From assembly GCF_932526225.1 (NCBI RefSeq), contig NC_064038.1, positions 12,585,070-12,649,069 of the forward strand: a DNA stretch of 64,000 bases. The letters run 5' to 3'. The translations under genes were made by a program, and so were the position numbers. Positions 52,262 to 63,700 of this stretch are shown here, one piece after another; position 1 is the first letter of the stretch; every line of letters begins with the position of its first letter. This DNA comes from Nematostella vectensis. Its lineage: Eukaryota; Cnidaria; Anthozoa; Actiniaria; Edwardsiidae. The notes under the pieces were generated by a model. The model was given only the letters and a program-made list of their open reading frames with translations, was not told the DNA's origin and searched no databases.

Positions 52262-52329
52262 GCATTCGCGTTTACGGGGAAAGATTACAGAAAGATATTC
52301 ATAAGAAAAGCCCATATGAGTGTGGTACA

Positions 52330-52425
52330 TTAAAATTGACGGATTTTCCAGAGGGATTTCTTAGTTAATGTAAGGTATTAGACATTTGCTGTTTTGGAGG
52401 AAAGGTCACAGCAAACAAATTCGTA
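52330..52425 (+). repeat. Copy of the DMXL stop-codon region in the 3' UTR
   Basis: GAGGGATTTCTTAGTTAATG-TAAGGTATTAGACATT at about 52347-52385 mirrors the end of the last exon (GAGGGATTCTATAGTCAATG GGCGGTATTAGGCATT at 52231-52266). The following AAAGRTYACAG-AAA block also matches. The offset is about 117 bases. Confidence 0.8.
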
Positions 52426-52471
52426 ACAAAGTTTGCAAGAGTTTGATATGTGCGCAAAGGCTATCGTAGTC

Positions 52472-52477
52472 AATAAA
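52472..52477 (+). promoter_or_regulatory. Candidate DMXL polyadenylation signal AATAAA
   Basis: AATAAA 211 bases after the TAG stop, in a plain AT-rich 3' UTR. Confidence 0.5.
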
Positions 52478-52894
52478 AAATTCCAAAAAGCTGTCCCTTT
52501 CCTGAAATATACTAAGAAGCAAAAATAGCCAACGTCTGCCCAACACTAGAGATATCCTTCAAGGATCGCTGACTCGTCGCTGTAAGGACAAGTAAATGGG
52601 CTGCTGTCATTGATTGTTGTGTTATATGCGTTCACTCAGCAACACAAAGTTCCACATAGAACAGGGGTGGTAGTGGCAAAACATACACACCAAACTACCC
52701 GGAACATTCTATTTGGACTACTAAGAAAAGAAATATAATTCTTAATTGTCCGTACAGGAGATAAGATCCCATATGAGGGGATATGATAGAGCATTCTGCG
52801 TGATGCAGTCATTCTATCTAAAGTCATTCAAATAAATTTGTACAAAGTAAAGAAAATGGAAATAAAAGCCGTGAACTATGTCCAGTGTTGTGTA

Positions 52895-53201
52895 TTCGAG
52901 TTATGGAAGGGGCATGGGAAAAAAGAAGCCGTAGTATAGAAACAAGGACAACATAGATACACAAATAGGACATTCATGATTGTAAATATACACCTATTCC
53001 AAATAAGGATGCACTCGAAGAATTTATATGTCGTAACCCGCAGTGCTTCATGGATATCAAATAAATAAATTAAGATTACCGTAAATAATAATAAATAATA
53101 ATCAGGCTTAGAAAGCTATAGCTATATCGTTTATGTATCTCTAAACGTTCACATGGCGTTTATAGATCAACTTTTTTTCCATGCCCCTTCCATAAGTCGA
53201 A
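52895..53201. mobile_element. MITE with 31-bp inverted ends and TA duplication
   Basis: TTCGAGTTATGGAAGGGGCA... at 52895-52925 pairs with ...TGCCCCTTCCATAAGTCGAA at 53171-53201 with two or three mismatches. TA flanks both ends (52893-52894 and 53202-53203), as for Tc1/mariner-type insertion. Non-coding interior of 245 bases. Confidence 0.78.
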
Positions 53202-54006
53202 TAACGCGCAGGCGCCATTAATGGCGGCCATACGGATTCTCGCTCTGTACATTTTGGTAAATCTTTTGGTTTCTTGCCTGTGCTATCAACTCCATAATCC
53301 ATCTACGTCATCTGGATAACCTCTACCATCATCGGGAGCAATTGTTTTCTGTTTACGGCGCGCGATTCAACCTTCCCGCTGACGGATTGACGACTCAGGA
53401 GTTTTTAACTCCCGGCTACCTGCCACCAAGTCGTGCAAACATGGATGTCTGTCACAAGCTATTCCTGGCCACGATCCTCCGATCGATATCACCGTGTTTA
53501 ATGATGTCAGGTTGAACCCCGGTCCTCGAGTAACCAGCAGTCAAACGGATTAGGCCCTCGTGTGCGAGATTGATAATCGATCTCGATCTACAAGCGAAAT
53601 CAACCCGCCATATTCAACCGTTGTTTTGCATAATCGCGAAGAGCTCGTTTGTCCTATTATTCAATACTCAAGACGCCAACTGTATTCACTACGGCACCAG
53701 CGGTGTCCTCCGAATTCTGGGAATGAATTCTTTGCTAAGACCAAGCAGCTTGGAATTTTTAAATACAGAGGAAAACGATCTGGTAAGAAACACAGGAACA
53801 GTTTATTACGAAGCTCAAAGAATCTCGCTGACCACGATAAGTTACATACTGGCGTTACTACGACTACACGCTCGGCCGTACCCCAAGGGAACAGCTCCGG
53901 GACTACTCGCGCGGCTCAAATCCCTCGGTGATGGTTAGTAACACCCGTTTTCTCGCTCAAAAAATCGACGAGCTCGAGAGTGTCTCGAGAGCTCGCTGAA
54001 CTCTTC

Positions 54007-54650
54007 TGACTCCGTCTGCGTTACCGAGACCTGGATTCATAAGCAAATCCGGACTCAGCAATGCATATGAGAGCCAATGTGTTGTTTCGCAAAGACCGCC
54101 CATCCCACGCTGGTGGAGTCGCTGCGTACGTGAGATGCACCATCCCTTGTAAAAGACTGCCTGAGCTTGAGCTCTCTGGAGGCATTACCGAGACCCTGTG
54201 GCTCCAGATGAGATCTAGACGACTCCCTAGACCCGTCTCGCTCATGGTACTAGCTGTAATTTACCATCCGCCATGGGCTACTGCTGATGATAATGAAGTC
54301 CTGTACAGACACATCCAGTCCTCAGTCGACACCCTATTGACATCCCACCCGGACTGCTTAATACCGGTTACAGGGGACTTCAACCCAACCTCTACTCGCC
54401 TCTCAGCAGCTACTATTCGCCGTAAATGTGGCTTGACGCAAAGCATCAAAGTCTTAACCCGGGATTCTGGTACTTTGGATTGGTTCCTGACAAATAGCCC
54501 GAAACGCTGGTCCTCTCCCCTCCAACTGCCCAAGATCGGCAACAGTGACCACTTTACTGTTATGATCCATCCAGCCACGCCCGCTGTGAGACCCGCCAAG
54601 TGTGCTGTCACGCGATACCAGGGACAGTGTGATAAGAGGGTTTGGCCGCT
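54007..54650 (+). pseudogene. AP-like endonuclease relic of the LINE
   Basis: SDSVCVTETWIHK (54007-54045) is the ITETWL-type motif of LINE endonucleases, then a stop near 54068 breaks the frame. The frame from 54061 continues with GGVAAYVR, VTGDFNPTSTRL and the closing NSDHFTVMI motif. The catalytic GDFN and SDH words are kept, but the frame is broken. Confidence 0.82.
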
Positions 54651-54789
54651 GGCTAACGTCATACTCGTGGATGCCGTTGTACTCAATGTCATCTTGCAAA
54701 GAGAAGTGGGAGTTTTTCTGATGTTAGTAGTATCCAAGTACAGGAAATCCCAGACAGCTATTTAATCTCCCCAAGGGAAGCCGGCTTCG

Positions 54790-56182
54790 CACTGCGCGCC
54801 ATCCAGGTTAAAAAAGCCCCTGGTCCAGACGCTACTCCAAACGTCATATGGAAACATTTCTCGTTTGAACTGGCGCCGGTAGTTGCTGATATTTACAACT
54901 CCTCACTGCTTGACGGCTTTATTCCACCAATACTTAAGCGCGCCGCTTCGTGTCCGATCCCAAAACAGCGGCCCCCAAGTACGGTGGAAAACGATATCAG
55001 GCCTATCGCGCTGACGTGCCAAGTAGCCAAGGTGATGGAGGGTTTTACCCTCAACAGGATTCTTCCCCCTATTATGCGCAAGCTCGACCCCAACCAGTTT
55101 GCAGTCAGTGGGAAATCTACAACAGATGCACTTGTTTATTTATTGCACATCCTGCTTCATAACCTGGATCGTGGGAACTGTGCTGTGTATTTATTATTCG
55201 CAGACTTCAAAAAAGGTTTCGACCTTATTGACCACAATATTCTCCTGGACAAGCTTCGAGGTTATGACCTCCACCCCTGTGTTGTGCGCTGGATCGCTGC
55301 ATTCCTCGAGGGCCGCACCCAATTTGTCAAGATCTCGGATGTGTCCTCAAGCCTTCACGCCATCAATGGAGGTATTCCGCAGGGGACCAAACTTGGCCCA
55401 ATTCTCTTCGCCGTTATGGTAGACGACCTTATGAGAAATTGGTTCCCGCGTGCGAAATTTGTCGACGATTTAACCATTATTGAGATCGTCCCAAGGAACT
55501 CCGCCCCGGTGATGAACTACTTATTTAGTTACATTTACCAGTTTGCATCCAACAATAATATGGTGCTTAATCCGAAAAAATGTAAATCTATGGCGGTTGA
55601 CTTTCTTGACTATAACAGCTGCGAGTGGTCTCCCATTTTCATCGGTGACACGGTCGTAGAACGCGTACGTAGTTTTAAGCTGCTCGTACTTACCATCACA
55701 GACGACCTGAAATGGGAGGCCCATAGCGATGTTATAGTCAAGAAAGCCAACAAGCGACTATACGCCCTCAGGCAACTGAAAAAATCCGGCGTCTCCCATA
55801 ATGATCTCGTGGGCGTCTATTGTTCGTTAATCAGATCAATAGTCGAATACGGTTGCGTCGTATTCGCCAATCTGCCAATGTACCTATCATCATTCCTGGA
55901 ACAAACCCAGAAGCGTGCATTGCGGATTATTTTTCCAGACACTTCTTGCGATAATGCATTAGTGTCAGCTGGTCTCCTGACTCTTGAGACGCGCCGCAAT
56001 AATCTATGCCGACAGTATGTAGCCAACCTTCCACCCGAGCATCCCGTCCTACAGCTGATGGACTCGAGGACATGTGTAGTACCCGCCAAATACAGTCTTA
56101 GGTCGGATACTACGAGGCGCACACAGATGACAAAATCCAAAAGACTAAGCGATTTTGTAACTGTAAAATATGTTAATTGTTA
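54790..56182 (+). pseudogene. Reverse transcriptase relic of the LINE
   Basis: Protein similarity starts at about 54805 (KKAPGPDATPNVIW) in a frame before the 399-codon open frame at 54984-56182. Reverse transcriptase landmarks are DIRPIALTCQVAKVMEG, FADFKKGFDLIDH, GGIPQGTKLGPILFAVMVDD and the FVDD active site (55458-55469). The C-terminal region has the QKRALRIIF and LLTLETRR words common in CR1/L2 elements. The 399-codon stretch is intact, but upstream frameshifts make the whole ORF2 nonfunctional. Confidence 0.9.
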
Positions 56183-56254
56183 ATTGTGTGTACTGTAAGT
56201 TTGTTGGCGCTCTCCCTGCAATTCAGTCTCAACTGCAATAGGGAATAATAAACA

Positions 56255-56398
<144 letters not shown>

Positions 56399-56724
56399 GA
56401 TTCAGCCATTTATACGTTACCCATGAACCACTCAGGGTTACGTAACATTGATTCGCGGGTGCAATTTTATTTGAAATAGGTGTATAAAATGTCTGTTGGT
56501 CTGGATTGACCTTTTCACAGTGCAGGACGTAGTAGCAGTCCATCAAAGACGTATTTTTTTTTTTTGCCTTTCCCGTCATTGCTCAAAAACCCTGCCTGTA
56601 CCTTTCTACCTTTCCTTAACCATCTATTTATCCGATTTTACAACATCTGTTTGTCGCGGCATGTACTTCACACCTCCCTCTGACTGTCCATATCCTTTTG
56701 TCTGTCAACATCTTTTTGCCGGAC

Positions 56725-59219
56725 TCACAACTCTTCCTTGTCACCACGCCCGTACAGGGTATCCATCTCATGTAAGTCTCTCCATTCCTTTCTCGTCTTC
56801 TTGTTAAGCAAGTGAGGTAGATGAATCACGCATCCTCGGTCCGCAAACTCATTGCAGTAGTCAAGAACATATCGCAAGCACTCCATGTTTTCCTCGTCAA
56901 AGTTCACACACGCCTTCACACTACAAGGGTTCTTGGGGTTCAACCGGTCAAAGTCGCACGGTAATTCTCTGAGATCTATTTCTTCGTTGGTCTTCATTTG
57001 CTCTTTCTGTCGATTTCTAAGGGCCACGATGTCGGCAAATGAATCTGTTTTGAGCATTATCTAGAAATAAAGTTACGTTTCTTAGATTTTTTTAATCTAA
57101 ATGTGCAGTGTTATCAGAAAGGTACTATCCGCAAACACGCGTTAAGGTAGAGTTGCATTTATTTTGCATACAGTGGAATTTCATTAAAGCGACCAATTTC
57201 CGCTTCAATTACTGTATTAAACCTTTATTGAGCGCGGTTGATTCAACCATTTATTTTTTCTGTATTTTTTACCTCAAGTAATGTTGAATGAATCTCTAGC
57301 GACAACTAATGTTTTTTTTTTTCAAGCTAATAAGAGAGCTTTGTAATTTATTACCGTTTTGCTGTAAGATGTATTTTCGTTTTTCATCAAAAGTTGGCAT
57401 ATGGAGGTCAAATGCTGGAAGTGCCTTGCTCTTACCTCCTCGATGTCTCCGCCATCTCCCAGCGTTGCCGAGTCGGGGTCTTTACTCGTCTCGAATCGAT
57501 ACTCATTCATGTATCGCTGCTGAGAGTTGCACGCAATTCGCGGGACACTTGGTGCAACATCCTGTACCCAATCTTCGTAATCAGACAGGGCTTGCGCGTA
57601 CGAGAAACTCGCTACAAGCAACAACAACAACATCATGTCCAGAGTTGCATGCAATTTGCTGGACAGTTGGCGCAACATCATCTCTTGTGCAAAGGAAAAC
57701 TTGCCAACAAGCAAGTTTTTAAATCAGACAGGGCTTGGGAGCACGAGCAATTCGCTTTAAACAACCACTCCCATCTTACCGCCACAACCAAAACCCACAT
57801 CTTTTCCTGTTTTCTTTGCATTAAGTTCGCCCCAAGGTTCTATACACCTCTTCTCTTCCCCTATATCCTTTGCTCCCTAACCCCTTCTGGTGTTTGTCCT
57901 CCATGGTCACGACATGAGGTACAAGTAAAAGTAGCAAAAGTATGGATATAATTATGAGGTATAAGACAAGAAACAATCTAGGTCAAAATTATGCTTACGT
58001 TTCTCATTTCGTTGCTTGCTGTTCTTCAAGGGGAAAGAACTTCCCTCTTGTTTGTTCACGTAGGGTTTGGATTTCCACCACATTGCGACCGCTTGCTGCT
58101 TTTCACGCCTGAAACAACAATTTTAAAAGGCCGGTTCACACAATGCCGTAAGTAACTAAGGACTGGTTCAAACTATGTCGTAAGAAACTAAGGGCCGGTT
58201 CTCACTATGTAGTAAGTAACATAAGGCCCGGTTCAAACTAGGTCGTAAGTAACTAAGAGCCGGTTCCCACTATGAAGTAAGTAACATAAGGCCCGGTTCA
58301 AACTAGGTCGTAAGTAACTAAGAGCCGGTTCCCACTATGTAGTAAGTAACATAAGGCCCGGTTCAAACTAGATCGTAAGTAACTAAGGGCCGGTTCTCAC
58401 TATGTAGTAAGTAACATAAGGCCCGGTTCAAACTAGGTCGTAAGTAACTAAGAGCCGGTTCCCACTATGTTGTAACATAAGGGCCGGTTCATACTATAAC
58501 GTAAGAACTAAAGAGACCGGTTCACAGTATGTCATAAGTAACAAGGGCAAGTTCACACTATGTCGAAATTAATTAGGGCAAGTCAACACTATGGCATAAG
58601 TAACATAAGGATCGGCTCCCACTATGTCATAAGTAACAATGGCAAGTTCACACTATTTCGTAAGTAACATAAGGTCCGGTTCACAGTATGACGCAAACGA
58701 AGTAAACGAGGGCGGTGTGGTTCAAGTTATGAAAATCGTGTCAAACTAAAATCGTGATTCTTGCAGCCTTATTGGCAAACTTTGCCTTATAACAAACTAC
58801 TCCGACAATAGTTCAGAATATATTAACCGGGAGTGACGTCATACCTAGAGACGACTTGATGCCACCACATCTGTGGAATATAGAGCGCGTCACCCGAGTC
58901 CATGGATGCCAACAAGTAGCGTACATTCTTAACCCGGGGGTACTTGATCATGTCCACAGCAAGGGGATCTATGTCTGACACTCCTGAGGGTCAATAGATG
59001 TGTGAGACATGGAGGAGACTAAGGGCGATAAAACCGAGTGTACTGACTATGATGATGGCAGTGATTATGATGATGATGAGGACGACGACGACGACGATGA
59101 CTGGAAATGATAACGATGATAATAATGGCGGTGATGTTGATTATAACGATGGATGATGATGAAGACGAAGGATGATGATGATGATGACGACGACAACGAC
59201 TACAACGACGACGACGACA

Positions 59220-59265
<46 letters not shown>

Positions 59266-59415
59266 CAATATATAATTATGATCAAATGTAATATGACAAT
59301 GGTGATGGTGATGGTGATGATGACAAAGGATGATGATGATGATGATGATGACAATATATAATTATGATCAAATGTAATATGACAATGGTGATGGTAATGA
59401 TGGTGATGATGACAA

Positions 59416-59461
<46 letters not shown>

Positions 59462-61414
59462 CAATATATAATTATGATAAAATGTAATATGACAATAACG
59501 ATAGGTGATTATGATGTTTGATGATGTTGGCGATGATTATATATTAGTAGTGAAAATTATGGGAAAGATTGGTAAGGTGGCGGGACGTAGTTAAAATTGT
59601 AACAATGCAGATCTACGGAGGGTTTTAGGGTTTAGGGAGTTTCTTTTTTTATTGCTTTTATTGTGTCTGTTCAATGACGTATTTTTTTGGTTCATCCCCC
59701 TTGGCAAAAAGCTAGATTCGCCCCTGAAATGGTAATGCCGCCAAACTGCACTATTATAAAGGTTTGTTAAAGGAAAGTAGTGCCAATTTTAGCATGTCGA
59801 TAAAGCAATAAAATATAATATAAGCATGCTCCCGAAACTATCGAAATACAGGCAAAATATTCAACTTGATCTATACAAGTAAAATTTACTACCCCTTACT
59901 GTACTAATCACTATACTCACCGAGCAAATCCGCGTCATCGGTGTACAAGTCAGCTGAATATCTTGGGTGGACCAAGATCGTTTCTTTGTGTCCCCGAATG
60001 ACAGACAACAGGTTCTCATCTGTGTCAAGGTGAATCTTTGACGATGTGCCGCCATTACTCATGAACAGGAAGGACACGAAGAAATAATTGCTGATCTCTT
60101 CGCATCTTAGCGCTAGAGGCAGGATGATGTCTTTTTGCATCTCAGGGTGGACCTGAAATCGAGGAATAAGACCTTAGGGGTTTTCGGTATTGCGGTTTTA
60201 TGCGATATTGCGGTTTTTCCAGACTGCACGGCTTACGGTTATTGGCTTATTTTGATGCGGTTTCATGCGACGTCAGGGTGTTTTACTGTGTTGTTCCGTT
60301 CGTTTTTGGCGGCTTTCTTGCGGCATTGCCACCTCCATGTGGTCGATCTGATTATTGAAGTTTATTATTTCTCATTAAGGCGGGGTGATCTTGTACTGTT
60401 CGAAATCAACCAGTTAACGAGCGCGTAGCTATCGGCTAGCGGCCATTTCCATCGGTTGATTTGGCAAAGCTATAACAATATTTGTGATCGACATCGGTAC
60501 ACTATATATAAAACGTTGTATTTAGATGCTTTTTTCAGAAATTTGTTCAAATTATTTGTCTTCTAATTTCGAATGCAAATAATAATAAAGGCGTGGCTGA
60601 CGAGGGCTCTTTAAAAACGAATCAATACCTCATCGACCAGGTATCGCTTCCCCTTGTAATGTGTCAAGTACTCCGACATGGTTTGGTCCTTGGGTATGTT
60701 TTTTTTGTCATCGTCTTTAGTTTCCATTTTGAATGTGATATTGCCCCACGTTGTGTTCAGGTATTCATCGGTCCATTTGGAAAACGCTGGCCAGTGTTTC
60801 ACTACATCTAACGTGACACAAAACAGATATAATATAAGTAGGTGGTATTTTCTCAAATGCAGAACACAGCATTGTGATTAGTGACCCAGCCTTGTCCAAG
60901 GCGTTTTTAACGGGTTTCCTGTCCTGGAAGATGAACCGTGAGGAAGCTTGGGGTCTGGGACAAGGTCATACTCAGGTATCATATGACCTCAGAGCTCTTA
61001 CAACCCACAGGAAGCCTTTAAAAGATGACTGGCTCTTACTGACCACACAGAAGCCATGAGAGGATGGAGGTACTTACTTTTAAAGATGACTGGCTTGTGT
61101 TTGATCACATACTTCATATAAAAATCCTCGGATGAGATCATAAATGGTAACTCCTCAACGCGACCATCCGGCGGGCGATGAGAACCAAACGGCTTTTTGT
61201 GGCCATTTTTGAATAACACCTCTTCAGAAAGTTCCTGTGACTGTCCCTGAGAGCACTGATTTGTACCACAATAATTTCCTTGAAGGTAAATACTTGATGT
61301 CCCGCGGGATCGATCTACCCCTTCTCTTTTAGGAGAATCACCAGGAAGCTCGCCCTTTGTCAGGATTATCAAAATGGCAAAATGAATAATGAAGCGCCAT
61401 GCTTTTCTATGCAT
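56725..61414 (-). CDS. JmjC-domain oxygenase with signal peptide and C-terminal KEEL
   Basis: Complete gene, seven GT-AG exons in consistent phase: 61414-61078, 60807-60629, 60152-59921, 58983-58845, 58108-57999, 57611-57436 and 57060-56725 (TGA). The product is 502 residues. The N-terminus (MHRKAW then FIIHFAILIILTKG) is a typical signal peptide. A cupin/JmjC fold follows: PVIFK (112), the iron-binding HLD with H213 and D215 (KIHLDTDENLLSVIRGHKE), and the distal histidine H291 in GDALYIPQMWWHQVVS. The HxD...H triad predicts an Fe(II)/2-oxoglutarate dioxygenase of the cupin_8 type. The C-terminal 200 residues are not recognised and contain four or five cysteines. The protein ends GDKEEL, a KDEL-like retrieval signal, so ER-lumen residence is likely. 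The substrate is unknown; protein hydroxylation is the usual reaction. An ATG 84 bases further up is possible, but the chosen start gives a clean signal peptide. Confidence 0.9.
58123..58690. repeat. Minisatellite of 31-33 bp units in a JmjC intron
   Basis: About 18 units of the form AAGGCCCGGTTCAAACTAGG TCGTAAGTAACT alternating with AGAGCCGGTTCCCACTATGT AGTAAGTAACAT, so a roughly 64-base dimer repeats. Middle dimers are nearly identical and the edges are diverged. The GTTCTCACTA word also occurs in the inverted repeat at 35896-36031, suggesting a shared origin in a dispersed element. Confidence 0.9.
59040..59475. repeat. (GAT)n/(GAC)n compound microsatellite
   Basis: Long runs of GATGATGAT and GACGAC. 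A longer unit, ACAATATATAATTATGATCA followed by AATGTAATATGACAATGG, is repeated three times (near 59265, 59351 and 59460). It lies in the JmjC intron between exons 3 and 4. Confidence 0.93.
61017..61056 (-). repeat. Copy of the JmjC exon 1 end in its intron
   Basis: On the minus strand the exon 1 end GTGATCAAACACAAGCCAGT CATCTTTAAAA/GTAAG recurs about 63 bases downstream, as GTGGTCAGTAAGAGCCAGTC ATCTTTTAAAGG. The donor is lost in the copy. This is the same kind of event as in the DMXL introns. Confidence 0.75.
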
Positions 61415-62218
61415 CCTCGATTCCTTAAGGGCAAAGAACAAAAGAATACTCAAATCGCAGTAGTGAGTGGCAAATAGCCCCAGCATACGTAGAAGCATAC
61501 CTTGCGTTATCTAGCAGTGCAATGTTTTGGGCCCGGAGAGGGCAGGAGAGAGTCCATGGGAAGAGGAAGGAGCCATGCCGACCTATTAGGGAATGCTCAT
61601 ATTTAAGGGTCAAAATTGGGTCTCAGGTGAGGGGGGGATGGGGGGGGGGGGGGGGGGGGGGGGGGGTGAGGAGTCCCATGAAAACAGCGCCAGCGCCAGT
61701 TTTCGTACTTCAAGCCTACCGAGTGGGCTAGATCGGACGCCCATATTTCATCGAGTACTTCTCGGGTACTTATTAAGTATTTGGGGATTAGGAAAAAATG
61801 TTTTGAGCTAATTTTAAGAGCATTTTTTTTGCTGTTATTTTTATTGTAAAAAACTCCATGCAATTTGTTTGGGTGTTATTGGAAAGGGGGGGGGCAATTG
61901 TGTAAATATAAAATGACACTCCCCATTACGCTTTGAGCGTATTCCATATGAGCGTTTTCCTCTCCCAAAAAAGTTGTTTGTGTCAAAATATAATTACCCT
62001 CCCCATTACGTTTTTAGTGTATTTTAAATTACGCGCCTTGGGAAACAGCTTTGCATTGTGTTTTTGCGTGCGCCAGCGGTCTCTTCCAAAGCGCGCGCAT
62101 TTTTGTGAATCGTGATGTAAACAATGGTTGCCATAGTTAATTGCGTTGGTCGATGACAATTCTCATTTCAAGCCAAACGCTTGGTAGGTAAAGACTGTCG
62201 GAGCTAATTCTAGACAAA
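61415..62218. promoter_or_regulatory. Divergent intergenic region with poly-G tract
   Basis: About 800 bases separate the JmjC start (minus) and the coiled-coil gene start (plus). It includes a G-run of about 40 bases at 61627-61667 and a duplicated CTCCCCATTACG-TTT-GTGTATT block (61919 and 62000). No further gene is visible. Both promoters presumably lie here. Confidence 0.55.
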
Positions 62219-63533
62219 ATGTCTCAAAATAACCGAAGAAACAGAGGGCCAACCCCCACCGGATCAACGAAAGGTGAGTCAGGGACTGGGGACGAATAGT
62301 GCGTATTGTTGCGGGATTCGTGCGTGTGTCACTCGGACTCTTTTCGACCACTCTAAATGGAGTTATCTTTACATCTAAAGTATTTGTAATTTTCCATTTA
62401 GTCTGAGTTATTACCATACTTAAAGGTTATGAAAACAGAAGAATAAATAGCGAAAAGAAAGCTGTTTCGTCTATTTAAATCTATACTTACTTTTGTTTCA
62501 ATTTTTTAACAGCCTCAAAGATCCGGGAGATGGTAAGTCATTTTAATAAAAAAAAAAAATTAAGCATTGCTTGCTTTTTAATAACAAGCTGGGATTTTCT
62601 TCGCAGGCATCGGCCTTGGATTATGCCAGCCATGCTATTCGAAGCTTGAATAAAGAACTCAGGAAACTTGGGGTAAGTATCTAACGTATTAAGAAGGGTG
62701 GCTTGATAAATATTTCTCACAAGAGCGTGTTAATAATTTTAGGCAGAGAACGATGTCCTGGAAACTGATGTAAAGGACGGAAATCAGTGAGTATCCAATA
62801 CATTATATTCGTTATGATATACGCAATATATTATATTCGTTATGATATGAGCAGATCTAAAAACGACTGTTTGCAAATCGCGGTAAATTCAAATAGAAAA
62901 TATATGAGTCACGCGACACTTTTTGGGATTATCTATTTTATTAATAAAGAATTGTTTCAATATTTGTTTTATTAATTTCACAGGGCTCTAACGGAGAACC
63001 AAAAGAATGTTGAACTCATTCTCAAAAAGCAGGTATAAACAATACAATAAGATTATTAAAAATACATATCACTACTGCGAACGTGTGAAACTTCATGCGA
63101 AACCTTCAAAACTATAATTGACCTATTTTTTGGTGTTGTTTTTGTTTTTGCAATTGCAAGACGTGCAAGTAAATGCAGCGCGTTTCAAATATCAGCTCAT
63201 ACAAACTTTACCCTGGGTACCAGAGGCTCCGAGCTTCGCGGCGACAACGATTTCAGCGATGCGTTTTCGCCGCGAAGCTCAGAGCCTCTGGTAAACAGGG
63301 TATACAAATTTATTTTCATAATCATATTTATACTTATAGGATAAAAGCAAGAAACAGGCTAAGCTGCAAGAGCTGTGAGTGTATTTGTGAGCTTCGCGGT
63401 AGAAAGGTGTCGTTTTGCTAAAGACTGGATATTCGTTTCCTTTCTTTCAGAAAGCTGCAGAGAGTCTTCGTGAGGCATTTACTGAATGGCTTGCTTGAGA
63501 AGGTAGGGTAAACAACAGGAGGACAGAGAACGA

Positions 63534-63604
<71 letters not shown>

Positions 63605-63636
63605 GGCAGACAGGCAGACAGGCAGACAGGCAGACA

Positions 63637-63700
<64 letters not shown>

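Noticed and set aside
57322-57714. Minus-strand secreted protein with signal peptide at its start
   Set aside because: The leucine-rich start is intron sequence ahead of JmjC exon 6. The splice acceptor and phase place the real exon at 57611-57436.
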